Shown here: piece after piece, positions 50,149 through 61,803 of the stretch
How the letters are laid out: the number at the start of each line of letters is the position of its first letter
Position numbering within the stretch: the first letter of the stretch is position 1
Assembly (NCBI RefSeq): GCF_041260155.1
Contig: NC_091941.1
Location: 20,159,747 to 20,223,746 of the forward strand
Direction: 5' to 3'
From: Ptychodera flava
Lineage: Eukaryota; Hemichordata; Enteropneusta; Ptychoderidae
Length of the DNA stretch: 64,000 bases
The notes under the pieces: generated by a model
Told to the model about the DNA's origin: nothing
Databases searched by the model: none
Seen by the model: only the letters and a program-made list of their open reading frames with translations
Translations under genes and position numbers: made by a program

Positions 50149-50275
50149 CGCTCTGACCATTAACGTTTATTTGTGGGCGCGGGCTCGAGGAAAGCCAAAT
50201 TAACGGGCTCGGCAAGCCCCGCCCGTTAATTTTTGGCTTTCCTCTCGCCCTTACCCACAATTAATGGTCAGCGCG
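50149..50275. mobile_element. Fold-back MITE, ~60 bp arms
   Basis: Two imperfect inverted arms meet near 50211. Left: ctgaccattaacg, ttgtgggcgcggg, gaggaaagccaaa, ttaacgggct. Right: gcccgttaattt, ttggctttcctctcgccc, cccacaattaatggtcag. The arms differ by small indels, as expected of an old copy. No target duplication is obvious. Confidence 0.8.
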
Positions 50276-51160
50276 TCGCCCGTAATTTCTATGTTATTCA
50301 ATCGTTGTGCATCTGCTAAAGTTTCTCATCCTTACACCTGAAAATATCTTTACCAGATCAGCTTGTCCACACAGCCTGCACTGGATATCATGTGTCCATT
50401 GTTGTTCTTTACAATGATGTGCCAGGCTTATGATGACTTGTCAACAAAAGCATTTGTTATGCATAGAGTGGTTCCCGCACTCGCCCCTATATTGAATGTT
50501 TCTAGAATTACTCTTTTTCCACTTCTAACAACTTTATACGCACAACATTTACTGTACAATGTGACGAGAGTTGGAAGGGTGCAAGAACTTGCCAATTTAT
50601 TTTGAAACATCAGAAATCCCGTACACTTCTGTAACATATTATGAATCTTTGCATCAACTAGTGAAAAAAATATATTTTTTTCCTTTTGGGAAATCCATTT
50701 GTGTCTAATATATAGTCTTAAAAACATTCAAAATGGCCACAAAATTCAAAATGTTCTGTATCAAGAGGGTACACCTCCTCCTAATAGGCGAGCGGCAGAC
50801 ACACCCATTTTTCACACTTAATGTACCCACCTTACATACGGCCACATCTAGACTTGGTTCAAGTCTGTGATTTGTGAATGTTTGAGTGGAGTGAACGCAA
50901 TGATTTGTATTCTACTTTCATGTGAAACGTGCGCGTGAGTGGACGCGATGAGTAGGGTGAACGCGATGAGTGGAGTGAACGCTATACAGCGGAGTTTCAC
51001 CCGGAATCACAGACTTGGCTTTCTTGCACGATCTGCGTTGCTATAAATTATTCATGAGTTGACGTTTTGTTTACTCATATATTATTCATAAGATGACATC
51101 ACTAAATTTTACACATTGGGAGGAGTTACCAATTGACCCAAACGAGACGTGCATAAAACC

Positions 51161-51424
51161 ATGGATGTAAAAAACTCACATGGCGTTGTTGACAAAATGT
51201 CGAGTGCGATCACTCCCACAAAAGTCAGCACAACCTCTGTTGTATCACCGAAAACGCGTGAAAATATCTGTGTTGTTTGTGGGGCCCATGTTGCAAAATG
51301 CGAAAATCGTCGCCGGTTATTCAAGGATGGAAAAAGACACCGTCCTTACAGTTGTAGCCTGTTCTCTTACGTGCCCAAAGCGATGGAAATCAAAACAATG
51401 TGGGGCGACTTCGTATGTCAGTGA
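51161..51424 (+). pseudogene. Truncated cysteine-containing ORF of the transposon
   Basis: Begins ATG at 51161 (MDVKNSHGVVDKMSS) and contains NICVVCGAHVAKCENRRRLF, a possible zinc-binding start. From about 51370 it runs antisense into the RecQ-like exon, so the real reading frame is cut off before that. I do not recognise the family. The role is unknown; a DNA-binding or transposase N-terminus is a guess. Confidence 0.5.
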
Positions 51425-51568
51425 TTTTCCGCTGCCGGTTGGTGCGCAGACGAACACATCTTTTCCCTCAATGTAACTCTCAACAAGCTTTCTTTGGTAA
51501 TCTCGCATGATTAGCGATGGTCGACCGATCAGTTGTAAAACGCGGTTGATGTACGAACTTGATGCCAT
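51371..51568 (-). pseudogene. First exon of a RecQ-like helicase, truncated
   Basis: ATG at 51568; 66 codons to a donor gggcac/gtaaga (exon end 51371). It reads MASSSYINRVLQ, then MRDYQRKLVESYIEGKD and VFVCAPTGSGKSLTYEVAP. The Q-motif-like RDYQ and the Walker A TGSGKS are those of RecQ family helicases (established). No further helicase exon follows on the minus strand: motifs Ia-VI are absent, so it cannot make an active enzyme. It lies wholly inside the 1,106-bp transposon. Confidence 0.8.
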
Positions 51569-54068
51569 TATTCGCCCAGATATAAAACGTACTCGATGTC
51601 TAGCTTTGCACGGAGATGACAACAAACTTTTTAATGCATGCAGAGGTTTATTAGCATGCGTTCTTCTTATTGGCCAGAATAACGGCGGGGGCTGTCAATC
51701 ATTTTGTATTTGCTCAACGTCACTGTGTACACAGTCCGTCTCACCGCCTGTACTTTGCAAGAAGTCCAAGTCGGTGAATCCGGCAGAAACTAACTCACTA
51801 CTGCGCAGACTCAAACGTGACGCATTCAATCGCTGGGAAAACCTGGCGTGAGCTGCCAAATTCCGGATAGGTTTGTACGAAATAGGAAAGACACAAGAGA
51901 AACTATTATAAATGATTTTATTTTTTTAAAATTCACCGACTTGAACCAAGTCTAGGCCACATCATATCATTTGAAAGCTATTATCTCTACTTCAAGAAAA
52001 TTGACGATGTGGAGCTGCCAAGTAGGGCCATAACCCCCTAATTTGCATAATTCACATGGGTACCCAATTTGCATAAATGTGATATAAAATTAAGAAATTC
52101 ATTGTTAACTACTCTACACATACTTTTAAACTATCGAGTGATATATCAAATGCAAGGTATTTGCATGTAGAATACAAAAATAATATCCAAAAAGATATTT
52201 TAAAATGAATTTACTGAAATATTTTCATATTAATACTGAAAAAATATTTTAACCCTTTTGAATAACTTATCTTAAAATTTATACACATACAGCCACATCA
52301 TACAGCCACATTATACATCATTTGAAAGCTTACTATTTCTACTTGAAGAAAATAGACAACATTTGGTTGTCAAGTACGGCCGTAGCCCCTAATTTGCATA
52401 AGTCCCACGGGTACCCAATTTGCATAAATGCGATTAATATTAGATATTTATTATTCACTACTCGAAAAATACTTTTAAACTATCGAGTGATATATCAAAT
52501 GAAAGGTATTTGCATGTAGAATACTAAAAAGACATCCAAAAATATATTTAAATTCATTTTACTGAATATTGTCATATTATATTGAAAAAATATTTTCCCC
52601 TTTTCAATAACAATATTTAAAAAAATTAATACAAAAAGCCAAATCTTACAGCATCATCATACGTTATTTAAAAGCTTACTATCTCTACTTCAAGAAAATT
52701 GACAATGTGGAGCTGTCAAGTACGGACGTGGCCCTTAATTTGCATAATTTACATGGGTACCCTATTTGCATAAATGCGATATAAAATTAGAAATTTATTA
52801 ACTACTATAAACATACTTTAAACTATCGAGTGATATATCAAATGAAAGGTATTTGCACGGAGAATACAAAATGGATATCCAAAGAGATATTAAAATGATT
52901 TTACTAAATTTTTTTCGTACTAATGTAGAACAATATACTTTCCCCTTTTTAATAACGATATTATAATAATTTTAACACATAGAACCGCATCACACAACCA
53001 CATCAAACGTTATTTGAAAGCCTATTATCTCTGCCTCATGAAAAATGGCGATATGCAGCTGACAAATAGGGCTGTAATGATTTAATTTGCATAATGCAAA
53101 CGGGTACCTAATTTTCATGAATACAATATAAAATTACAAAAATCAATTGCAAAGTACTCTAAACCTACTTTTCAACTATCAAGTGGTATATCAAATGATA
53201 GGTATTTGCATGTAGAATAGAATCATGAACTCCAAACGTGTATTCAAAATATTCTTATTGAATATTTTCAATTAAATTGTAAACGTTTTGACTAGTTTAT
53301 AATATTCAAAATATTGTGTACTAATAACGAATAATGCTAAAGTTTTGGGGATAAATATCTGAATTTGTTTTGCAATTGATTTTTTGTTTATTAAGGATAC
53401 GAAAACTGGAACATTTTCCTGTCTAATTCCCATATAGCTGAACAACAAGAATACATAAAACCAATTGGAACTAATTTGGGATAATTGGGTCTTCATATTT
53501 TGCAAATTTTCTAAAGCGTGTTTTGTGCTCTATAGTTGAGTGTTGAAATATAACAAGTTACTCTTAAAAACATTACAAGTAAAAAGAAAAGCAGATGAGC
53601 TTAAATTTGCAAATTAAACCGACATTACTTCACCATCCAATTACCCAAATTAGTTCCAATCTTGTTATAAATAGCTGTGTGTTGAATGACCCTTTTGTAT
53701 TATTGATGTCATTTTTGTTTCAATTTCTCTAGAAATCTTGTTTGATGGAGACATCATTGGTTACTACATCTGTGTTACATCTGTATTTTCAGTTCAGTTA
53801 TGTGGAATATGTAGACGGAAGGCACCATATTTCATTTATCGTATTTATTGTCATATAATGAAGAAAAGCAACTCAACACACCCGTTCATATCTTCGTTGT
53901 TTGCATTTTGTGTATGATATCGTGTGTATTGTCAGTGTATATTATGTTTGGCTGTTTTATATAAAGTATTAATTAGCCATGGCGATTATTCTAGTTAAGA
54001 GTAAAACACTAGCACCACTTACAAGTTGGTACCTTATGCTAAAAATACAAGTGAACAAAATGACGCCA

Positions 54069-54968
54069 CGAGGAAAGTTCGTGGGCCGCCCAATTATAAG
54101 TGGATGATGCAGTCCAACCTTTCACAGATCAAAATTCATTGACTATTTTCTCAAATAAATCGTGAAGAAATAAACAACATACATCAAAGATACGACTGAT
54201 TTTACACGGAAAATTGAGACAATAAAAGTTCCGGCCAATGCGACATTGGTAACACTAGACATTGTTTCAATGTACACTAATACAACGCACAATGAACCAA
54301 TGGAATCAGTCGACAGAGCATTAAATCAGGAAAGATCATCAAATGATTGCATAATCAAACAACCAACAACAAAATACATGATAGCTATGCTGAAAATAAT
54401 CTTGAAAAACAACACTTTCAAGTCAACAGTGAATTTTACCGTCATGTATTTGGGTGCGGTACGAGATCTCCAGTTTTACCAGAAATTCCCGACATTACAT
54501 TTCACAAGACAAAATGAGAATAATTCAGCAACACACTGAACAAATATCGCTCTGACTGAGATTCAGAAACGATGTATGATTCTCATTTGAACTCAACACG
54601 AGCTTAATGAATTCATATCAAACATGAAAAAATGCATCATACTTTCAAATTTTCGAAAGCTCTTCTCAAGAAATCATATCGTTAGACCTCATTATCTATA
54701 AAGGTCATCGGTGGAACAAAGAGGACATTCTCAACTGCATTACACACAAAACACACAGATACATTGCGGTTCTCGAAACCAAACGGCAACATTCAAGGGC
54801 CTTGTAAACGCGAAACATTACGATACATTAGAACAATCATGCAACAACAAGGCAATAGAGAATACAAGATATTTTCGAGATAAAGTAATGAAATGCGACC
54901 AAACGATTCTAAATCTTGTTAAATTATTACTAACTTTGGACAATCGGATGACATTTAAATGTTATTAA
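54069..54968 (+). pseudogene. Penelope-like reverse transcriptase, decayed
   Basis: Plus-strand frames read, in order, RGKFVGRPIISG (54069-54104), YIKDTTDFTRKIETIKVPAN, LVTLDIVSMYTNTTHNEP (from about 54243) and, after frame changes, ATFKGLVNAKHYDTLEQS near 54795 with FRDKVMKCDQTIL. This is the order of RT blocks in Penelope-like elements (established). Three in-frame stops occur between the first two blocks, and the catalytic YADD region is not recognisable, so it is dead. It lies in the core of the 50.8-57.0 kb fold-back region. Confidence 0.8.
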
Positions 54969-55578
54969 ATTTTCATTAAATTAATTTCAAAACCTTGGAA
55001 TCGTAAATAGTAAAAGGGAACCAAAACATTTTCAGGTCCCCTATATGCTGATCAAAATCTCCAAGTACCCCTCTACAATCTCCAAAAATTTTCGAATCCA
55101 ACCCGAATTCCTCTGCCTCTCACCGTTATTTGTGAGCGTAGCCTAATCACATACATAAGAAACGGAAATATAAGCGTTATGATGATGCCAACTTCACAAA
55201 ACCTACAACAGTCCGATCTCCGATTCAAATGAGCGTACACAAATACAGCCTGAACGAACAGTAGACATCCTAGCTTCCGTACTTGAACAAACTGAACTTT
55301 CAGTGGAACAACTCGATGGTAACACCTACAATCATTCAATCAGTGCACATGTTTCACCAAAAAAAATGAAGGACTGATGAAGACAACTCAGTACTCTCAA
55401 AAGATAGCATCAAAGGATCGCGGTGTCACATTAGTCTTGCTACCCCATAGGGCAGATCACGTAGATTAGGGTTACGTCTCGCCATGGCAAATCAACACTA
55501 TATTTAGAGGCCAAACATAACATAATATACACTTACAATATACACATGTACCGTACACAAAATTCAAACAACTAAGAT

Positions 55579-55773
55579 ATGAACGATTTGCGGAACTGCT
55601 TTCTCTTATTACATGTCACCAATTGTGTCTGCTGTCGAATTAATCTTCCCTGCACAGACCTTTGTTCCTGCCAAGGCAGCGATAACTGTGGCAACCCTTT
55701 TACTCATGACAATGCTGGTGAAGAAGAGGATGATGAATTCCTACAATTACTAGATTTACTGGAAATGACATGA
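55579..55773 (+). pseudogene. Cysteine-rich C-terminal fragment of a transposon-type protein
   Basis: Reads LLHVTNCVCCRINLPCTDLC then SCQGSDNCGNPFTH, followed by an acidic tail (GEEEDDEF) and a TGA. This C.C...N.PCT.LC.C pattern is the usual tail of a large family of repeated invertebrate ORFs. Upstream matching domains are not open here. It may come from another element than the Penelope-like RT beside it. Confidence 0.5.
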
Positions 55774-57116
55774 ATGATTTGGATCATGAATCATGCCATT
55801 ACTTTGACTGCAGCTTACTCTGACACATTGTTTCAGCTACAAAGCTACATTTCAACAACTACAATAGTGTCTTTCGTGTGGATCTTTTTGTTGCATTGAT
55901 ACTTGAATTAATTTTTTTAAATACCATTATTAAAAAGAGGAAATATTTATTTCGACAGAAATATGAAAATATTTCCGTAAATTAATTTAAATATCACTTT
56001 TGATATCAATTTTGGTTTTACATGCAAATACCATCACCACAGAACATATATCACTCGATAGTGTAAAAGTGTGTTTAGAATAGTTAACAATGAATTTCTA
56101 ATTTCATATCTCATTTCTGCAAATTGCTTACACAGTGTAATTTATGGACATAAAGGGGTACGGTCTTCCTTGATAGCTCCACATTGTCAATTTTTTCAAG
56201 TAGATATAATAAGCTTTCAAATGACGTATGATGTGGCTGTATGATAGGACTCTATGTGTTAACATTTTAAAAATATTGTTATTCTAAAGGGGAAATATTT
56301 TTTCCATATAAATATGAAAATATTTCAGTGAAATCCATTTCAATATCTCTTTGAATATTCATTTGTATTCTACATGTAACTACCTTTCATTGATATATCA
56401 CTCGATAGTTTAAACGTATGTTTAGAAAAGTTAACTATAAATTTATAATACTATATCGCATTTATGCAAATTGGGTATGCGTGTTTATTATGCAAATTAG
56501 GGGGTTATAGCCCGATTTGGTAGCTCCAAATTGTCAATTTTCGTGAAGTAGAGATAATAAGCTTTCAAATGACGTATGGTGTGGCTGTGTGTTGTTGCTG
56601 TATGTGTTAAAATTTTTAAAATATTGTTATTCAAAAGGGGAAAATATTGTTTTCCATATAAACATGAAAATATTTCAGTATAATCAATTTCAATATCTCT
56701 TTGAATATCCATTTTGTATTCTACATGGAAAGACCTTTCATTTGATATATCACTCGATAGTTTAAACGTATCGTTAGAGAAGTTAACAATAAATTTCAAA
56801 TATTATATCGCATTTATGCAAATTGGGTACCCTTGTTAATTATGCAAATTAGGAGGTTATGGCCCTACTTGGCAGCTCCACATCGTCAATTTTCTTAAAG
56901 TAGTGATAATAAGCTTTCAAATGACGTATGATGTGGCCGTATGTAAGGTGGGTACATTAAACTCCTAAAATAAGCCCTTTTTGTGGATTCGCCGCTCGCC
57001 TATAACCACCCCAAGTAATTGTGTCATGTCAGTATACAACTACCCCTATGCATTTGCAGTCTTTCAAATCCCTAGTCGGTTTGTGCCACATGCTTTTAGC
57101 CTACCACAGAACAAAC

Positions 57117-57339
57117 TTAACCCTTTGAGCGCTGTAATTTTTCCCACCAAAATTTTAGTGCAAAATTTTACCAAATTTTATGAATTTTTCTGTATTTTTT
57201 TGATAATTTTGAACCAAATGGAAATCACATTTCCCTGGCTACGGTTCTTTATCAAAATTTTGGCAAAAATCTGAAGAAATTTGGCTGACGTATATTCTGT
57301 AAAGGCAACAAAAAATGACTTTGGCGCTCAAAGGGTTAA
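57117..57339. mobile_element. piggyBac-like MITE with TTAA ends
   Basis: TTAA at 57117-57120 and 57336-57339; ends ccctttgagcgc and ggcgctcaaaggg. Same orientation and interior as the 38.2 kb copy. It sits about 110 bp outside the right end of the fold-back region. Confidence 0.9.
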
Positions 57340-57957
57340 TCACTAAAAGCGGTAGTGGTTTTCTTATAGATTGAGACTGCGACTTCTTATTTGTCTTCAT
57401 AATGCTGTAGTAGCGGATTTTCTATTTTCTTTCCAACATTCCAGCTTAATTCCTGAAGCAGATGCTGTTTGCCTATAGTTCCGTGTAAACCTTATGCTGG
57501 TTTACACTTCTTTCCTTACTCAGCTTTGTCATGTCATTCATATGAAGGAAAGTACCTTGACAAAAAGAAGAGCAAATATTGGCACTTCAGCACGCGTATG
57601 CGCGCGAGAAAAAAGAGATTCCTCTAATGAGGGGGAATTCACACAGTAGGAAAAAATAACTCTAGGTGAAGCAGGGGGGGGGATGCTTCAGAGTCAATCT
57701 TCCAAGCTCCCCCATATCAAATACCCCACCTCTTAGTGATACAACCCCCTAATATAAGTTGAACCATTCGTCTGATGATTGCTACAGAGAACACATGTAG
57801 CTTGAAACTCTGAGTAGCGCCTAAGTCCTGTTTTCTAAATGTTATCAATTTTTACCACATATATATATATATACACCAAATGTATACAATGTGCCCTCCC
57901 GGTTATCACCATAATGGCTTTATGGCAACCTCTGAACTTGGGCACAGAGCGTACGGT
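57340..57957. other. No gene recognised
   Basis: Unique AT-rich sequence with a short g-run (57674-57682) and a short (ta)n near 57861. Nothing coding seen. Confidence 0.5.
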
Positions 57958-58978
<1,021 letters not shown>

Positions 58979-59712
58979 GTCACGGACACTACAAAATATT
59001 ATGAGTTGATGGAGAAATAACATAGTAGACTATACAACATTTGTACAAATATTCTTTTAAAAGTTTAACCAGAAAATATATACATCTGTTGTAGAAAATA
59101 AGGTGAATGTATCAGGATTTTACCCAGCTTTGCATGATTTCCTGCAAAATGATTTGTTACGAAAAAAAAGAATTTTTCATTTTTTTCTCCCCATGAGCTT
59201 ATGATTCCTCTAGTTTACAGATTTGCCCTTTAGTACATTTAAATTATTTTTTACTGCAATTGTTGAAGTCTTTAGAAAACATTAATAGTATTTGCAGCAA
59301 AATTTTGCTCATTTTTTGTTAGTTTTCTAGTCATTTTTGTAGTATGGTAAAAGCGTCACGGACACTACACATTCAGGAATATGTGTGTGAAATAAACTAT
59401 TGTTTATTATAACCAGTAAACCTGTAAAACAGTAAAATTATGACAAGAATTGATTACAAACAAATCAAAACATATTATTAAGGAAGTTTGACATAAAGAA
59501 TATTTAGTACCGGAATTTTTCAAAATACAACATGAATCAAAAATTCTTGAGATAACTGGTATGTAGACAATGATAACTGGTATGTAGAAAATGCTATACA
59601 ATGCAAAACTGTCCTAGTAACACTATAAAGTGAACAATAAATGATTTACTGAACATTTGGTTTCCAACATATTATTGTGATCTGTATTTCAGTAGCGTCA
59701 CGGACACTACAC
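58979..59712. repeat. Recurring motif gtcacggacactaca, three direct copies
   Basis: Exact copies at 58979-58993, 59355-59369 and 59697-59711; a fourth copy in reverse is at 61788-61803. The intervening 340-380 bp are not alike, so this is not a simple tandem array. The last direct copy and the inverted one sit near the outer edges of the Penelope-like inverted pair. Confidence 0.8.
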
Positions 59713-60191
59713 ATTTGAATAATTAAAGGGGCAACTTCTTTACCAGTTTTAACAGACGATATTAAACACAAATTCTCTATATTAGAAGTCTAATTAAAGT
59801 CATGAAGAGTATAATATAATACCTCTTGCCACTCATAGTGATATTTGTAGGTGACTTGAGTATTTAAGTATTTGGTCACATCTATTGTGTATAAGGGGAA
59901 AAGAGGTTGCAAAGCTGACTATTTATGGTGGTACTGCAGTAGTGTGGGCTCCATTACGGATCTTTGTCAATAGTGATGTATATAAGGGGAGGATTTATGT
60001 CCCGTAATGTTATTTTTCTCTTTTATCCCCTTATTGTATTATTTGTGTTTGATATCAGTCTTGTGTTGTTTGTTTATGGAAAGCTATGGCGAGACATAGT
60101 CGGATCTAGCATGTGGTGTCTTTTGAATGCTGTGATCCTGTGTCAGATATTTTGATTTTTATATGCTTGTTCTTGTTGTCGTTTTCATGTG

Positions 60192-60800
60192 TTATTGGCT
60201 TAAAAATAAAGCCAATATTTCCATATTTTTATCTTGTGTTGAGATTTTTTTGTGAATTTTGTTTTTGACAAGTGTGTCTTTTATGTTTTTGTTTCTTTTG
60301 TAGGCTGTTATTGGGGGTTCAGGGAAAAGGGTTTTTAATGTTTCGTCCTTTTCAAGTTCCTCCCAATATTTTGCAAGACTTTCTTTCAAGTCTTTTGTTT
60401 TAATGTATGGCCTATATGTTGTTGTGAAGATTAGATTATTTGTTGTTTCCTTCTTTATTTTTCTTGTACTTTTGTTGAGTTCAATTCCTGTGTTTGATTT
60501 CTGTTGTAATTCTAGTTATTTCTTTTTCCGTGTATTCATTGTAAATTAATTTGCTTGTAAAGAAATCAGCTATGTCCTTGAAATCGTTTGGGTCATTGGA
60601 TGTACAGAAGTATCTGAGAATATCATCTTCAATTAGTCCTTTAAAATTTGCTTTGGGTAACATGATTCTCTGTGCAGGTATTGGAATGTTCCAATTAGTT
60701 TTGTGAGGGTTTTAATATCCAAAATATTTTCTTGGTTGTGCCTTGGGCACTTCAAGATTTTGACGTCGAGAAATGTTATATTTTTCTAGTGATTTCTTAA
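60192..60800 (-). pseudogene. Penelope-like RT C-terminal fragment
   Basis: Minus-strand frames give NITFLDVKILKC, FQYLHRESCYPKANFKGLIE, DDILRYFCTSNDPNDFKDIA and, in another frame, KYWEELEKDETLKTLFPEPP with AYKRNKNIKDTL. This is the usual end of RT proteins of the GIY-YIG/Penelope type, after the catalytic domain. Frames are broken by stops and shifts. The catalytic part is absent. Confidence 0.7.
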
Positions 60801-61068
60801 CTATAAATTTAAATGTGGGTGCATTTTGTTTATTCTATAAACTCTGCCAGTTGGTTTTGTGTTGCCAGTTGGTTTTGTGTTCCAGTAAAAATTATGAAAA
60901 TGTCATTTCTGAATCTTTTCCAAAAGTGAATCACATTTTGGTATTCAGAGATGATTTCCATTTCCAGTTTATAAAATGCAATCATGGCAATCCCCAGCAA
61001 TACATTTCAGCCCATTAAACAGCCACATATTTGGCGGCAGAGTTCATCATGTTGAATAGCCCAAAGAC

Positions 61069-61275
61069 TTGAAAGAAAATCTTGCAAAATACTGGCAAGA
61101 ACTTGAAAAGGACGAAACATTAAAAATCCTTTTCCCAAACCACCCAATAATAACCCACAAAAAGAAACAAGAACATAAAAGACACATTTGTAAAAACAAG
61201 TTCACAAAAAGAGACAAAATGTTAACAATAATCTCAACACAAGATAAAAATATAGAAATATTGATGTTATTTTAA
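61069..61275 (+). pseudogene. Inverted second copy of the Penelope-like RT end
   Basis: The plus strand reads KYWQELEKDETLKILFPNHP and later STQDKNIEILMLF, closely matching the minus-strand stretch at 60389-60192 (KYWEELEKDETLKTLFPEPP). It is therefore the tail-to-tail partner of that fragment. Confidence 0.7.
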
Positions 61276-61803
61276 GCCAATAATACGTGAAAACATCAAC
61301 AAGTATAACAAAAACAACAAAATATCTGACCCAACAACTTAGGAAAGACAGAACTTTGCGACTGAGGAGAAACCATACACTTGGGTTCCAAACAGATTCA
61401 GGATCACAGCATTCAATAGACATCACATGATAGATCCGACTATGTCTCACCATAGCTTTCCTTAACAACCAACACACGACTGAAATGTCATCAAACACTA
61501 ATAATACAGCCTTATAATGCAAACAAAGGGTTAAAACAGAAAAGTAATTTGAAGGGAAATAAACCCTCCCCTTATATGCATCACTGTTGACAGAGATCTG
61601 TACTGGGGCTAACACTACTGCAGCATAATCATCATAAATAGTCAGATTTGCAACCACTTTCCCCCCTTATATAATTCAACACATTTTCTTTTGTTTTTAA
61701 AAGTTTTTATTATGGTCTATGAAGTTTACTTCAGATGTCAGGTGAATTTAAATGTAAATGCAGTAAAACTGGTAAACCACTTGTTAGGTGTAGTGTCCGT
61801 GAC

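Larger units (their letters stand above)
50849..51954. mobile_element. 1,106-bp TIR transposon carrying a RecQ-like helicase exon
   Basis: Ends are exact 17-bp inverted repeats, tagacttggttcaagtc (50849-50865) and its reverse complement (51938-51954). Flanks are a 9-bp direct duplication, ggccacatc (50840-50848 and 51955-51963). The uninterrupted target, acggccacatcatacg, is preserved in the sister arm near 56930, so the insertion is directly visible. Inside the left end are subterminal repeats of gtgaacgcgatgagt (50885-50990). Two inward-facing truncated coding segments fill the middle: a C-x2-C protein start on the plus strand and a RecQ-like helicase exon on the minus strand. Confidence 0.85.
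50780..57005. mobile_element. Composite fold-back region with inverted ~350-bp repeat arrays
   Basis: Left outer end: ataggcgagcggc, then atgtacccaccttacatacg (50785-50840). Right outer end is its inverse: atgtaaggtgggtacat and gccgctcgccta (56941-57002). Inward, the left arm (51955-53230) has about three and a half direct units of ~350 bp (landmarks: tatcgagtgatatatcaaat, taatttgcataa, gggtacccaatttgcat). The right arm (about 55980-56955) has about three such units in reverse. The core (53.2-55.97 kb) carries a decayed Penelope-like RT and a cysteine-rich fragment. The left arm is interrupted by the 50849-51954 transposon. Confidence 0.75.
59697..61803. mobile_element. Inverted pair of Penelope-like element remnants
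   Basis: Outer ends are gtcacggacactacac (59697) and its inverse (61788-61803). Two arms are diverged reverse complements: left about 59890-60390, right about 61069-61680. Shared landmarks are cttattattggctta-type text (ttattggctta near 60193; taagccaataa near 61274), gagacatagtcggatc (60092) against gatccgactatgtctc (61434), and ataaggggagg (59982) against ccctccccttat (61565). The spacer holds further RT sequence. Inverted copies are common among Penelope-like elements (established). Confidence 0.65.

Noticed and set aside
50849..51954. Helitron as the identity of the RecQ-exon element
   Set aside because: The 3' end has a hairpin, but the flanking 9-bp target duplication and symmetric inverted ends are against rolling-circle insertion.
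55370..55420. ctgatgaag phrase as a hammerhead ribozyme core, as found in some Penelope-like elements
   Set aside because: The matching cgaaac side and flanking stems are not visible nearby.
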